Below the pieces are notes generated by a model that did not search any database, was not told the origin of the DNA, and worked only from the letters and a program-made list of their open reading frames with translations. Shown here piece by piece: positions 8,457-17,726 of a stretch of DNA of 64,000 bases; the stretch's first letter is position 1, and each line of letters starts with the position of its first letter. Source of the stretch: Caballeronia novacaledonica (GTDB lineage Bacteria; Pseudomonadota; Gammaproteobacteria; Burkholderiales; Burkholderiaceae); contig NZ_OGTP01000002.1 of NCBI RefSeq assembly GCF_900258035.1, forward strand, positions 372,001 through 436,000, given 5' to 3'. The translations under genes were made by a program, and so were the position numbers.

Positions 8457-10138
8457 TGTCGTCGAATTCATCGCGCATGCAGAATTTTCCGCTCGTTTTT
8501 CACGCGTCGCCGGATCAGATGATCGCGTGGCGCAACGGCGCGCCCGTCTCCGTGCGCGCGTTTCTCGCCGACGTGCGCGCGCTCGCCGATGCGCTCCCCG
8601 AAGGCGGACACGTGTTCAACGTCTGCACGGATCGCTATCGATTCACGGTGAGCCTGTGCGCGACGCTCGTCGCGGGCAAGACGAGCCTGTTGCCGTCGAC
8701 GCATACGCCCGAAATGGTCCGCGCGCTCGCCTCGTTCGCGCCGGACGCGTTCTGCCTGCACGACAACGACGATTGCGCGATCGACCTGCCGCGCTTCCGC
8801 TATCCGGAGCTGGCCGCGTCGCGCGTGGAGAGCGAGGCGAAAGTCCCGCACATCGACGGCGCGCGCGTCGTGGCCTACGTGTTCACGTCGGGTTCGACGG
8901 GCGTGCCGGTGCCGCATCGCAAGACCTGGGGCTTTCTCGTGAAGAACGTTCGCGCGGCGGCGGCGCGTCTCGGGCTGCTCGGCCAGGCGGGCGCGACGCT
9001 CATCGGCACCGTGCCGCCGCAGCACATGTACGGCTTCGAATCGACGGTGCTGCTCGCGCTCATCGGCGGCCTCGCGTTCAGCAACCGCCAGCCGTTCTAT
9101 CCCGTCGATATCCGCGCGGAACTCGCGGCCGTGCCCGAGCCGCGCGTGCTCGTCAGTTCGCCGATTCATCTGCGCGCGCTGTTCGCGAACGAGGAAGCCT
9201 TGCCGCGCGCGTCGCTCGTGCTGTCGGCGACCGCGCCGCTCGCCGAAAAGCTCGCGCTCGACGCCGAAACGCGCCTCGAAGCGCCGCTGATGGAAATCTA
9301 CGGCAGCACCGAAACCGGCCAGATCGCGACGCGCCGCACCGCGCGCACCGCCGCGTGGGAACTGTTTCCGGACATCGTGCTGACGCCGCGCGCCGACGAT
9401 TCCGGCGAACAGACGATGTGGGCGTCCGGCGGCCACGTCGAAGTGCCGGTGCCCATGGGCGACGCGCTCGAACTCATCGACGGCACGCATTTTCTGCTGC
9501 ACGGGCGCAAGGCGGATCTGATCAACATCGCGGGCAAGCGCACGTCGCTCGCGTATCTGAATCATCAACTGAACGCGGTGCCCGGCGTGATCGACGGCGT
9601 GTTCTACATGCCCGACGAAAGCGACGCCGACACTGACACCGTGCGCCGCCTGATGGCGCTCGTGGTGGCCCCGGAACTCGCGGCGGCGGATTTGCAGCGT
9701 GCGTTGCGCGAGCGCATCGATGCCGCGTTCATGCCACGGCCGCTGCTGTTCGTCGATTCGCTGCCGCGCAACGCGACCGGCAAGCTGCCGCGCGAAGTGC
9801 TGACGCAATTGATCGAACAGGAACGTAACCGCAAGGCCGCGCTGACCTTCACCGTGCCGCCGGCGCATCCCGCGCTCGCCGGACATTTTCCCGGACGCCC
9901 GATCGTGCCGGGCGTCGTGCTGCTCGATCACGCGCTCGATGCAATCGGCTCTGCGCTCGGAACGAACTTCGGCGCCTGCCGGATCGAATCCGCGAAATTC
10001 CTGAGCCCGGCCGTTCCGGGCGAAGCGCTCGACATCACCTACGAAACGTCCGCGAGCGGCGCGATCCGCTTCACGATTCGCGCCGGCGTGCGCGCGGTGG
10101 CGAGCGGCGCGCTCGCCAGGGACATGCAAGCATCGTGA
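8456..10138 (+). CDS. AMP-dependent acyl ligase fused to a FabZ-like dehydratase domain
   Basis: A 560-residue two-domain protein. The N-terminal adenylating domain has the P-loop TSGSTG (144-149) and the EIYGSTETGQ motif, and ends in the PRNATGKLPRE hinge that carries the catalytic lysine. From about residue 467 a hotdog domain follows, with HPALAGHFPGRPIVPG, a FabA/FabZ-type 3-hydroxyacyl-ACP dehydratase signature. In APE synthesis the ligase loads an aryl acid (typically 4-hydroxybenzoate or a cinnamic acid) and the dehydratase makes the conjugated double bonds. Here both are one polypeptide. The start ATG overlaps the previous stop (TGATG), and its own stop overlaps the next start. Confidence 0.88.
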   Translation: MSSNSSRMQNFPLVFHASPDQMIAWRNGAPVSVRAFLADVRALADALPEGGHVFNVCTDRYRFTVSLCATLVAGKTSLLPSTHTPEMVRALASFAPDAFCLHDNDDCAIDLPRFRYPELAASRVESEAKVPHIDGARVVAYVFTSGSTGVPVPHRKTWGFLVKNVRAAAARLGLLGQAGATLIGTVPPQHMYGFESTVLLALIGGLAFSNRQPFYPVDIRAELAAVPEPRVLVSSPIHLRALFANEEALPRASLVLSATAPLAEKLALDAETRLEAPLMEIYGSTETGQIATRRTARTAAWELFPDIVLTPRADDSGEQTMWASGGHVEVPVPMGDALELIDGTHFLLHGRKADLINIAGKRTSLAYLNHQLNAVPGVIDGVFYMPDESDADTDTVRRLMALVVAPELAAADLQRALRERIDAAFMPRPLLFVDSLPRNATGKLPREVLTQLIEQERNRKAALTFTVPPAHPALAGHFPGRPIVPGVVLLDHALDAIGSALGTNFGACRIESAKFLSPAVPGEALDITYETSASGAIRFTIRAGVRAVASGALARDMQAS

Positions 10139-11109
10139 ACGAGCCGCGCAACCGCGACGACTGGGCCGACCGTCAGGAACGCAGCAACCTCGCGTTGCTG
10201 CGCTTCATGACGTGGGTGTCGCTGCGCTTCGGGCGGCGCGCCGGGCGCGTGTTGCTGCGGATCATCACCGCGTATTTCGTCGTGTTCGCGCCGCGCGCGC
10301 GGCGGGCGTCGCGTGCTTATCTGAATCGCGCGCTCGGGCGGCATGCGGGCTGGCGCGATGGTTATCGTCACGTGTTCTCGTTCGCGTCGACGATTCACGA
10401 CCGCATCTATCTGCTCAACGAACGCTTCGATCTGTTCGATATCCGCACGCATGGCGTCGATAATGTCGAGGCCGCGCTCGCCGATGGACACGGCGCGTTC
10501 CTGATGGGCGCGCATCTCGGCAGCTTCGAAGTGGTGCGCGCGATCGGGCGGGCGCAGCCGCATATCCGCATCGCGATCACGATGTACGAAGAAAACGCGC
10601 GCAAGATCAACGCGATTCTCGCCGCCGTGAATCCGGCCGCGCATCACGACGTGATCGGGCTCGGCAAGGTCGATGCGATGCTCAAGGTGCGCGAGCGGCT
10701 CGATGCGGGCGCGCTCGTCGGCATGCTCGCGGACCGCACGCTGCGCCAGGCCGGCGACGCGCTGAAGGAACGCGATTTCCTCGGCACGCCCGCCGCGTTT
10801 CCGCTCGGGCCGCTGCATATGGCGGCGGTGCTGCGGCGGCCGGTCGTGTTTATGACGGGGCTATATCTCGGCGGCAATCGCTACGATATCCACTTCGAAA
10901 CGCTCGCCGATTTTTCGAAAATCGGCCGCGCCGAACGCGCCGCCGCCGTCGATGCCGCGCTCACGCGTTACGTCGCCTTGCTGGAAAAATATTGCCGCGC
11001 GGCCCCGTACAACTGGTTCAACTATTTCGACTTCTGGCAGGCGAACGCCGCGCGGGAACCGGCGCAAGCGCGCGTCGCCCCGCTGCAGGAAGTCACGAGG
11101 GATTCCTGA
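10135..11109 (+). CDS. LpxL/HtrB-like acyltransferase of the APE locus
   Basis: A 324-residue protein of the lipid A lauroyl/myristoyl acyltransferase family. The HxxxxE active-site motif is visible as H127 to E132 in GAHLGSFE, preceded by a hydrophobic N-terminal segment (about 35-52). Homologues in APE loci are annotated as glycosyltransferase/acyltransferase fusions or stand-alone acyltransferases. This one appears to be the acyltransferase part only. It probably transfers the polyene or a fatty acyl chain. Translation starts at GTG 10135, overlapping the ligase stop by four bases. Confidence 0.83.
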   Translation: MNEPRNRDDWADRQERSNLALLRFMTWVSLRFGRRAGRVLLRIITAYFVVFAPRARRASRAYLNRALGRHAGWRDGYRHVFSFASTIHDRIYLLNERFDLFDIRTHGVDNVEAALADGHGAFLMGAHLGSFEVVRAIGRAQPHIRIAITMYEENARKINAILAAVNPAAHHDVIGLGKVDAMLKVRERLDAGALVGMLADRTLRQAGDALKERDFLGTPAAFPLGPLHMAAVLRRPVVFMTGLYLGGNRYDIHFETLADFSKIGRAERAAAVDAALTRYVALLEKYCRAAPYNWFNYFDFWQANAAREPAQARVAPLQEVTRDS

Positions 11110-11113
11110 TCTC

Positions 11114-11698
11114 ATGCGAGTTTTCTATGCGGCGCTGGCCGCCGCCGTTCTTTGCGTCACGTCGGCGCCGGCTTTCGCCGCCGATGCGCCCTGGACGCTC
11201 GATCGCCTGATGAACACGCTCGGCGCGAAGAAATCCGGCCGCGCGCATTTCACCGAGACGCGCTATCTGAAGATCGCGCAGGAACCGCTCGAATCGTCGG
11301 GCGAACTGGTGTTCGTCGCGCCCGATCATCTGGAAAAACACACGGTCAGCCCGAAGCCGGAGAATCTCGTCGTCGATGGCGACATGCTCACCGTCGATCG
11401 CAATGGCCGCAAAGTCACGATTGCGCTGCGCAACTATCCGGAACTGGGCGCGTTCATCGAAAGCATTCGCGCGACGCTCGCGGGCAACCGTTTCGCGCTG
11501 GAAAACGCGTACACCGTGTCGATCGACGGCCACGGCGACGACTGGACGATGACGCTCGTGCCGACCGATTCGCGCATGAAGCAGAAAGTCAGCTCGATCA
11601 CGCTCGCGGGCAGCGGCGCGGCGCTCGCGCGCGTCGAAATCAGACAGGCCGACGGCGACCGTTCGCTGATGCGCCTGCAAGACGCATCGGCGCACTGA
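11114..11698 (+). CDS. LolA-like periplasmic carrier of the APE locus
   Basis: A 194-residue secreted protein with a clear signal peptide (about 1-22, ending TSAPAFAAD). The rest resembles the LolA/LppX lipoprotein-carrier fold: FTETRYLKIAQEPLESSGEL, then paired beta strands. APE clusters carry a LolA-like protein together with an MMPL exporter. It is believed to shuttle the lipid-linked pigment through the periplasm, working with the exporter encoded 7 bp downstream. The true cargo here is inferred. Confidence 0.84.
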   Translation: MRVFYAALAAAVLCVTSAPAFAADAPWTLDRLMNTLGAKKSGRAHFTETRYLKIAQEPLESSGELVFVAPDHLEKHTVSPKPENLVVDGDMLTVDRNGRKVTIALRNYPELGAFIESIRATLAGNRFALENAYTVSIDGHGDDWTMTLVPTDSRMKQKVSSITLAGSGAALARVEIRQADGDRSLMRLQDASAH

Positions 11699-11705
11699 AC
11701 GCGGC

Positions 11706-14069
11706 ATGCGCACGGTTCTTCGTCAGCCTGCGGTCATCGTCTGGCTGTGCTTTCTCGCGGCGTGCGCCGCGATCATCGCGCGCGCGAGTTTTTCCGCCGA
11801 TCTCTCCGCGTTCCTGCCGCGATCGCCGAGCGAGCAGCAACGCGTGCTCGTCGAGCAATTGCGCGACGGGCTCGTTTCGCGGCTGATTCTCGTCGGCATC
11901 GACAGCGGCGACGCGAACGGCCGCGCCGATGTCTCGCGCAAAGTCGCGGCGAAGCTGCGCCAGGATCCGCGTTTCTCCGCGATCAACAACGGCGAGCCGG
12001 TGGGCGCGGCGCGCGACGAGCGTTTCGTGTTCGAGCATCGCTATCGCTTGAGTCCGGCGGTGACGCCGGAGCGCTTCAGCGTCGCCGGACTGACCGCCGC
12101 CCTCGCCGACAGCCTCGATCTGCTGAGCTCGTCCGCCGGCATGATGACGAAGGACTTGCTGCCGCACGACCCGACCGGCGAAGTCACGGCGCTCGTCAGT
12201 CAACTCGACAGCGGCGCGCAGCCCGCGATGAACGACGGCGTGTGGACTTCGCGCGACGGCCAGCGCGCCGTGCTGCTCGCGCAGACCGCGAGCGCCGGTT
12301 CCGACACCGATGCGCAAGCCCGCGCGATGGCCGCGATCCGCGCTGCGTTCGCGCAAGCCGCGCCGGGCGCATCGCCGTATCGGTTGCTGATGACGGGGCC
12401 GGGCGTATTCGCCGTGCAAACCCGCGACACGATCATGCACGACGTGCGCTGGCTGTCGGCGGCGAGCATCGTGCTCATCGTCGTGTTGCTGCTGGCGGTG
12501 TATCGCTCGGTGCCCACGTTGCTGCTCGGTCTGATGCCGGTGCTGTCCGGCGTCGCGGCGGGCGTCGCCGCCGTGAGCCTCGCGTTCGGCACCGTGCACG
12601 GTCTCACGCTCGGTTTCGGCACGACGCTGATCGGCGAAGCCGTCGATTATTCGATCTATCTCTTCGTGCAGTCGGCGGGCGTGCAGCGGCGCGAATCGCT
12701 CGCGGACTGGGTCGCGGGCTTCTGGCCGACGATCCGCCTCGGCGTGCTGACGTCGATCTGCGGCTTCGCGTCGATGCTCTTCTCGGGCTTTCCGGGCCTC
12801 GTGCAACTCGGGCTGTATTCGATCGTCGGTTTGTCGACGGCGGGCATCGTCACGCGCTTCGTGCTGCCGCATGCGTTGCCGCAAGGTTTTGCCATCCGCG
12901 ACGTCTCGCGTCTCGGCAACCGGCTCGCGCGTTTCGCCGCGCGCGCGCCGCGGCTGCGCGCGGCGCTCGCCGTGCTGCTGCTGGCGGCGGCGGCCACGTT
13001 ATTGATGCAGCGGCACGGACTCTGGAGTCAGGAGTTGTCGGCGCTGAGTCCCGTTCCGAAGGCGAGCCAGGATCTCGACGAACGCCTGCGCGCCGACGTC
13101 GGTGCGCCGGACGTGCGCTATCTCGTCGTGGTGTCGGCGGCGAGCGAGCAGGCGGCGCTCGAACGAGCGGAAGCGGTCGCGCATCGGCTGCAGCCGCTCG
13201 TCGATGCCCACGTGATCGCCGGCTATGAAAGTCCGGCGCGCTATCTGCCGAGCGACGCCGCGCAGCGCGCGCGGATCGCGAGCCTGCCTTCCGCCGAGGA
13301 TCTGCGCACGCGCCTCGCCGTCGCGCTGCGCGATCAGACGATTCGCGTAAAACCCGAAGTCTTCGAGCCGTTCATCGCCGATGTCGAAGCGGCTCGCGCG
13401 CAGCCGAACCTGCGCCGCGCCGATCTGCAAGGCACGTCGATGGCGCTTGCCGTCGATTCGCTCCTCACCGGACGCGACGGCCGCTGGACCGCGATGCTGC
13501 CCTTGCGCGCGGCCGAAGGCACCGATGTCGAGGCGCAAAAGATTCGCGCGGCGGTGGCGGCGTCGCAGGTGCCGGACGCGCTTTTCGTCGACATGAAAGC
13601 CGAAGCCGACCGCCTCTATCAGAACTACGTGCACGAGGACATTCGCCTGTCGCTGGGCGGATTCGCCGCGATCGTCGTGCTGCTCGTGGTCGCGCTGCGC
13701 TCGCCGGTGCGCGCGGCGCGCACGCTCGCGCCGCTCGTCGCGGCGGTGATCGTCGTGATCGCGGGGCTCGCGCTCGCGGGCAAGTCGCTGACAATTCTGC
13801 ATCTGATCGGCATGCTGCTGATCGTCGCGGTCGGCTCGAATTACGCGCTCTTTTTCAACTATCGCGCGCACGCCGAACGCAACCCGATTTCCCCGCAGAC
13901 GCTCGTGTCGCTCGTGATCGCGAATCTCGCGACCGTGCTCGGCTTCGGCCTGCTCGCGCTTTCCAACGTACCCATGCTCAAGACTTTCGGCCTGACGGTC
14001 GGCCCTGGCGCGATTCTCGCTCTCCTGTTCTCCGCGATCCTCGCGCCACGTTCGGAATTCCCGCGATGA
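11706..14069 (+). CDS. MMPL/RND-family exporter of the APE locus
   Basis: A 787-residue membrane protein with the RND layout. One N-terminal helix is followed by a periplasmic domain and a block of five helices (from about residue 245), then a second periplasmic domain and a second helix block near the C terminus. The conserved segment GFGTTLIGEAVDYSIYLF is the usual MMPL helix with polar residues for proton relay. It follows the LolA-like gene and overlaps the deacetylase gene (ATGA). The probable role is moving the finished aryl polyene lipid out of the inner membrane using the proton gradient. Confidence 0.88.
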   Translation: MRTVLRQPAVIVWLCFLAACAAIIARASFSADLSAFLPRSPSEQQRVLVEQLRDGLVSRLILVGIDSGDANGRADVSRKVAAKLRQDPRFSAINNGEPVGAARDERFVFEHRYRLSPAVTPERFSVAGLTAALADSLDLLSSSAGMMTKDLLPHDPTGEVTALVSQLDSGAQPAMNDGVWTSRDGQRAVLLAQTASAGSDTDAQARAMAAIRAAFAQAAPGASPYRLLMTGPGVFAVQTRDTIMHDVRWLSAASIVLIVVLLLAVYRSVPTLLLGLMPVLSGVAAGVAAVSLAFGTVHGLTLGFGTTLIGEAVDYSIYLFVQSAGVQRRESLADWVAGFWPTIRLGVLTSICGFASMLFSGFPGLVQLGLYSIVGLSTAGIVTRFVLPHALPQGFAIRDVSRLGNRLARFAARAPRLRAALAVLLLAAAATLLMQRHGLWSQELSALSPVPKASQDLDERLRADVGAPDVRYLVVVSAASEQAALERAEAVAHRLQPLVDAHVIAGYESPARYLPSDAAQRARIASLPSAEDLRTRLAVALRDQTIRVKPEVFEPFIADVEAARAQPNLRRADLQGTSMALAVDSLLTGRDGRWTAMLPLRAAEGTDVEAQKIRAAVAASQVPDALFVDMKAEADRLYQNYVHEDIRLSLGGFAAIVVLLVVALRSPVRAARTLAPLVAAVIVVIAGLALAGKSLTILHLIGMLLIVAVGSNYALFFNYRAHAERNPISPQTLVSLVIANLATVLGFGLLALSNVPMLKTFGLTVGPGAILALLFSAILAPRSEFPR

Positions 14070-14890
14070 ACGCAGCCGTCGCCGCACCCGGCCAGCCGCG
14101 CCGCTGGATTCCGACGCCCCTGATCGGCGGCGCGGCCGCCGTGCACGCGGGCGCGCTCGCGGCGCTCGCCGTATCGCCCGCGACGTGGCCGTGGGCGGCG
14201 GGCGGCGTGATCGCGTCGCACGGCGCGCTGGCGTGGGCGGGACTCTGGCCGCGCAGCGCGCTGCTGGGCCACAACTGGACGACGCTGCCGGAATCGGCGG
14301 GCGCAAGCATCGCGATCACGATCGACGACGGTCCCGATCCCGATGTCACGCCGCGCATGCTCGATCTGCTCGACGCGCATTCCGCGCGCGCGACGTTCTT
14401 CTGCATCGGCGAGCGTGCGCGGGAACATCCGCGCATCGTCGAGGCGATCGTCGCGCGCGGGCATGCGGTGGAGAATCACAGCCAGCGGCATCGGCATCAT
14501 TTTTCGCTGACGGGACCGGGCGCGATGCGGCGCGAAATCGACGCGGCGCAAACGACGCTCCGCGAGATTACGGGCGTGCGGCCGCTCTTCTTTCGCGCGC
14601 CGGCCGGGCTGCGCAATCCGTTTCTCGAACCGGTGCTGTGCGGTCTCGGGCTTCATCTCGCGAGCTGGACGCGGCGCGGCTTCGACACGTGCACCAGCGA
14701 CGCGGCGCTCGTCGCGCAACGTCTGCTGAACGGATTCGCCGCGCGCGACATTCTGCTCGTCCACGACGGCCACGCCGCGCGCGACGCGAACGGCGCGCCC
14801 GTCGCGCTGGCCGCGCTCGACACGGTGTTGCGCGAGGCGGCGCATCGCGGACTCGCGACCGTGACCTTGCGCGAGGCGATCGTAGGCTAG
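14066..14890 (+). CDS. Polysaccharide deacetylase (NodB domain) family protein, APE locus
   Basis: A 274-residue protein. Residues 20-62 contain two hydrophobic segments; the NodB homology domain follows, with TIDDGPD (85-91, the metal/catalytic DD pair) and H138xxxH142. The later motifs FRAPAGLRNP and LLVHDGH complete the active site, so it should be an active, metal-dependent carbohydrate esterase facing the periplasm. It could deacetylate a sugar of the pigment's anchor; that role is not shown in the sequence. It is coupled to the exporter gene by a four-base overlap. Confidence 0.82.
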   Translation: MNAAVAAPGQPRRWIPTPLIGGAAAVHAGALAALAVSPATWPWAAGGVIASHGALAWAGLWPRSALLGHNWTTLPESAGASIAITIDDGPDPDVTPRMLDLLDAHSARATFFCIGERAREHPRIVEAIVARGHAVENHSQRHRHHFSLTGPGAMRREIDAAQTTLREITGVRPLFFRAPAGLRNPFLEPVLCGLGLHLASWTRRGFDTCTSDAALVAQRLLNGFAARDILLVHDGHAARDANGAPVALAALDTVLREAAHRGLATVTLREAIVG

Positions 14891-14923
14891 ACTGCACGAG
14901 CCCTCCGTTCATCCGTCGCCCGC

Positions 14924-15646
14924 ATGGTGCCGAACGCGCTCGTCGAAACCGCCAGCCGTCCCTATCGCGCCGCAGGCCGCTTCGCGTGGCACTTCGCGTC
15001 GGCGAAACTGCGTCACGATCCGTTCTTCGCCCACGTTCTCGCGCACGGCCTGATTCCCGATGACGCGCGCATCCTCGATCTCGGCAGCGGCCAGGGTTTG
15101 CTCGCCGCGTGGCTGGTCGGCGCGCACGCGTGGCATCGCGACGAGGCGCAGCGCGCGTGGCCTGCGCGCTGGCCCGCGCCGCCCGCGCCGCGATCGATTC
15201 ACGGCATCGACCTGACGCCGCGCGACGTCGACCGGGCGCGCATCGCGTTGCGCGAGCACGCGGCGCGCATCCGCTTCGTCTGCGACGACATTCGCGTGGC
15301 ACCGTTTCCGCAGGCGGATGTCGTCGTCGCGTGCGATGTGCTGCATTACGTCGATTCGGACGCGCAGGAAGCCGTGCTGCGCCGCGTGCGCGCGAGTCTC
15401 GCGCCGGACGGCGTGCTTCTGCTGCGCGTCAGCGACGCCGGCGCGGGCTGGCGTGCGAGCGTCGATCGCGCCGTCGATTTCGGCATGCAGCTCGCCCGTT
15501 CGGGGCGCACGAACGGGCTGACGGTGCGCAGCGAGTCGCAATGGCTCGCGCTGCTCGCCGGCCTGCGCTTTCACGTGACCATTCGTCCGATGGGCAACGG
15601 CACGCACGCGGCGAATCGTCTGCTGATTGCGCGGGCCTCCGACTGA
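14924..15646 (+). CDS. Class I SAM-dependent methyltransferase of the APE locus
   Basis: A 240-residue Rossmann methyltransferase. Motif I is ILDLGSGQGL (about 51-60), the acidic residue ending strand 2 is in HGIDLT, and the post-I/II region reads VVVACDVLHYV. Aryl polyenes are often O- or C-methylated on the aromatic head, and APE loci carry such a gene, so head-group methylation is the likely role. It lies 33 bp after the deacetylase gene on the same strand. The substrate is not visible from sequence. Confidence 0.83.
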   Translation: MVPNALVETASRPYRAAGRFAWHFASAKLRHDPFFAHVLAHGLIPDDARILDLGSGQGLLAAWLVGAHAWHRDEAQRAWPARWPAPPAPRSIHGIDLTPRDVDRARIALREHAARIRFVCDDIRVAPFPQADVVVACDVLHYVDSDAQEAVLRRVRASLAPDGVLLLRVSDAGAGWRASVDRAVDFGMQLARSGRTNGLTVRSESQWLALLAGLRFHVTIRPMGNGTHAANRLLIARASD

Positions 15647-15726
15647 CGCGCGCCGGGTCCGAAAGGTCTCGTTTGTTACAATTCATCGGATTCGAACGCC
15701 ATCGGACTTTTAGGCTCCAGCCCGTA

Positions 15727-16932
15727 GTGAACCCTCTTCTGCTAACGCATTTCACCGCCACGAGCTGCGCGGGCCGCGGCCTCGACGCGACGCTCGCCGC
15801 CCTCTCGGAGGCACGCGGCGGACTCGCGCCGTGCGATTTCGAAGGCGCCGCGCTGCGCACGTTCACGGGCCGCGTCGCCGGCATCGAAGACGCGCCGGTA
15901 CGCGCGGATCTCGCCGAATTCGACTGCCGCAACAACCGCCTCGCGCAACTGGCGATGACGCAGGACGGCTTTCACGAGCGCATACGCGAAGCGATCGCGC
16001 GCTACGGCGCGCCACGCGTCGGCGTTTTCATGGGCACGAGCACGGCGGGCATTCTGGAGACGGAACTCGCCTACCGGCGGCGCGATGAAAAAACCGGCGC
16101 GCTGCCCGCCGACTTCAACTACGCGACCACGCACAATCCCTATTCGCTCGCCGGTTTCGTGCGCGCGTACTTCGGGCTGCGCGGGCCGGCGGTGTCGGTG
16201 TCGTCGGCGTGTTCGTCGGGCGCGAAGGTGTTCGGCTCGGCGCGGCGCATGCTGGAAACCGGTCTGATCGATGCAGCCGTGGTCGGCGGCGTCGATACGC
16301 TCTGTCTCACGACGCTCTACGGCTTCAACTCGCTCGAACTGCTCGCGCCGGGGCCGTGCAAACCGTTCGACGTGAAGCGCGACGGCATTTCCATCGGCGA
16401 GGCGGCGGCGTTCGGGCTGCTCGAACGCGACTCGGCCAGCCACGCCCATGACGACGCGATCCGCCTGCTCGGCATCGGCGAATCGAGCGATGCGTATCAC
16501 ATGTCGTCGCCGCATCCCGAAGGACTCGGCGCGCGCATGGCGATGGAACAGGCGCTCGCGAACGCCGGACTCGACGCGCGCGATATCGGCTACGTGAATC
16601 TGCACGGCACCGCCACGCCCAGCAACGACGCCGCCGAAAGCCGCGCGCTCACGAGCCTGTTCGACCGCGTGCCGTGCAGCTCGACCAAGGGCGCGACGGG
16701 TCATACGCTCGGTGCGGCGGGCGCGCTCGAAGCGGTGATCGCGGCGCTCGCGTTGCGGCACCAGATGATTCCGGCGGGCGCCAACACGAGCGAGCCGGAC
16801 CCCGCGCTCGGCCTCGACTACGTGCTCACGACACGCGACGCGCCGTTGCGCGCGGTGCTGTCCAACTCGTTCGGCTTCGGCGGGACGAACTGCAGTCTCG
16901 TGTTCGGACGCAAGGGAGCGGGCCCGGCATGA
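15727..16932 (+). CDS. Beta-ketoacyl-ACP synthase (FabF-type) of the APE locus
   Basis: A 401-residue thiolase-fold ketosynthase with an intact triad: C162 in SSACSSGA, H293 in NLHGTATPSND and H326 in KGATGHTLGAAG, plus K321. It would condense malonyl-ACP units onto the aryl starter. The start is GTG 15727; the longer upstream frame overlaps the methyltransferase and has no ketosynthase sequence. Its stop overlaps the next start. It is the only full-length ketosynthase seen here, whereas studied APE loci usually have more than one. Confidence 0.9.
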   Translation: MNPLLLTHFTATSCAGRGLDATLAALSEARGGLAPCDFEGAALRTFTGRVAGIEDAPVRADLAEFDCRNNRLAQLAMTQDGFHERIREAIARYGAPRVGVFMGTSTAGILETELAYRRRDEKTGALPADFNYATTHNPYSLAGFVRAYFGLRGPAVSVSSACSSGAKVFGSARRMLETGLIDAAVVGGVDTLCLTTLYGFNSLELLAPGPCKPFDVKRDGISIGEAAAFGLLERDSASHAHDDAIRLLGIGESSDAYHMSSPHPEGLGARMAMEQALANAGLDARDIGYVNLHGTATPSNDAAESRALTSLFDRVPCSSTKGATGHTLGAAGALEAVIAALALRHQMIPAGANTSEPDPALGLDYVLTTRDAPLRAVLSNSFGFGGTNCSLVFGRKGAGPA

Positions 16933-17726
16933 CTCCATTGCGTGCTTATATCGAAGGCGTCGGCGTGATCGGGCCGGGACTCGCCGACTGGCCTCGCACC
17001 GCCGATGTGCTGACGCATCGCGCGTTGCGGACCGTCGCGCCGACCGTATTGCCCGCGCCCGCCGCCTTGCCTTCCGCCGAACGGCGCCGCACCGGGCCGG
17101 TCGTGCGCGCGGCGCTCGCGGCGGCGCACGAAGCGGCCGCTCAGAGCGGGCGCGATGCCGCGACGCTCGCCGCCGTGTTCGCGGCATCCGGCGGCGACGG
17201 CGGGAATTTTCATGCGATCTGCGAAACCCTCGCGAGCGACGATCCGCAAATTTCGCCGACGCGCTTTCACAACTCCGTCCACAACGCGCCCGCGGGCTAC
17301 TGGAGCATCGCGACGCGCGCGATGGCCGCATCGAACGTGCTGTGCGCGTACGACGGCAGCTTCGCGGCGGGCTTGCTGGAAAGCCTCGCGCAAGTGAGCG
17401 TCGATGGCGCGGCGACGCTGCTCGTCGCGTATGACACGGACTATCCGGAGCCGTTGCGCCACGCGCGCCCGATCGCGGACGCGTTCGGCGTCGCGCTCGT
17501 GCTCGCGCCGCAAAAGAGCGAGTGCACGCTCGCGCGCATCGAGGCGCATCTCACCGACGCGCACGCGTTCACTTTCGCCGATGCCGGTCTCGAAGCGCTG
17601 CGTCTGTCGAATCCCGCCGCGCGCGCTTTGCCGTTGCTCGAAGCGCTGGCGTGCGGGAAGGCATCGGGCGTCGTGCTCGATTATCTCGACGACACGCGCC
17701 TCGCCGTGAATATCGATCCATCATGA
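16929..17726 (+). CDS. Ketosynthase-like partner lacking the active cysteine (APE)
   Basis: A 265-residue protein matching the short beta-ketoacyl-synthase-like N-terminal family of APE clusters. The characteristic stretch FHNSVHNAPAGYWSI is present. The nucleophile region reads AYDGSFAAG, so the catalytic cysteine is missing, and the protein is far shorter than the roughly 400 residues of a full ketosynthase. It probably forms a heterodimer with a full ketosynthase, like a chain-length factor. Its ATG overlaps the previous stop and its TGA overlaps the next ATG, so the three genes are tightly coupled. Confidence 0.83.
   Translation: MTPLRAYIEGVGVIGPGLADWPRTADVLTHRALRTVAPTVLPAPAALPSAERRRTGPVVRAALAAAHEAAAQSGRDAATLAAVFAASGGDGGNFHAICETLASDDPQISPTRFHNSVHNAPAGYWSIATRAMAASNVLCAYDGSFAAGLLESLAQVSVDGAATLLVAYDTDYPEPLRHARPIADAFGVALVLAPQKSECTLARIEAHLTDAHAFTFADAGLEALRLSNPAARALPLLEALACGKASGVVLDYLDDTRLAVNIDPS

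Noticed and set aside
8468..10129. Minus-strand open frame of 553 codons
   Set aside because: Antisense to the AMP-ligase fusion; Arg/His/Asp-rich composition with no recognisable motif.
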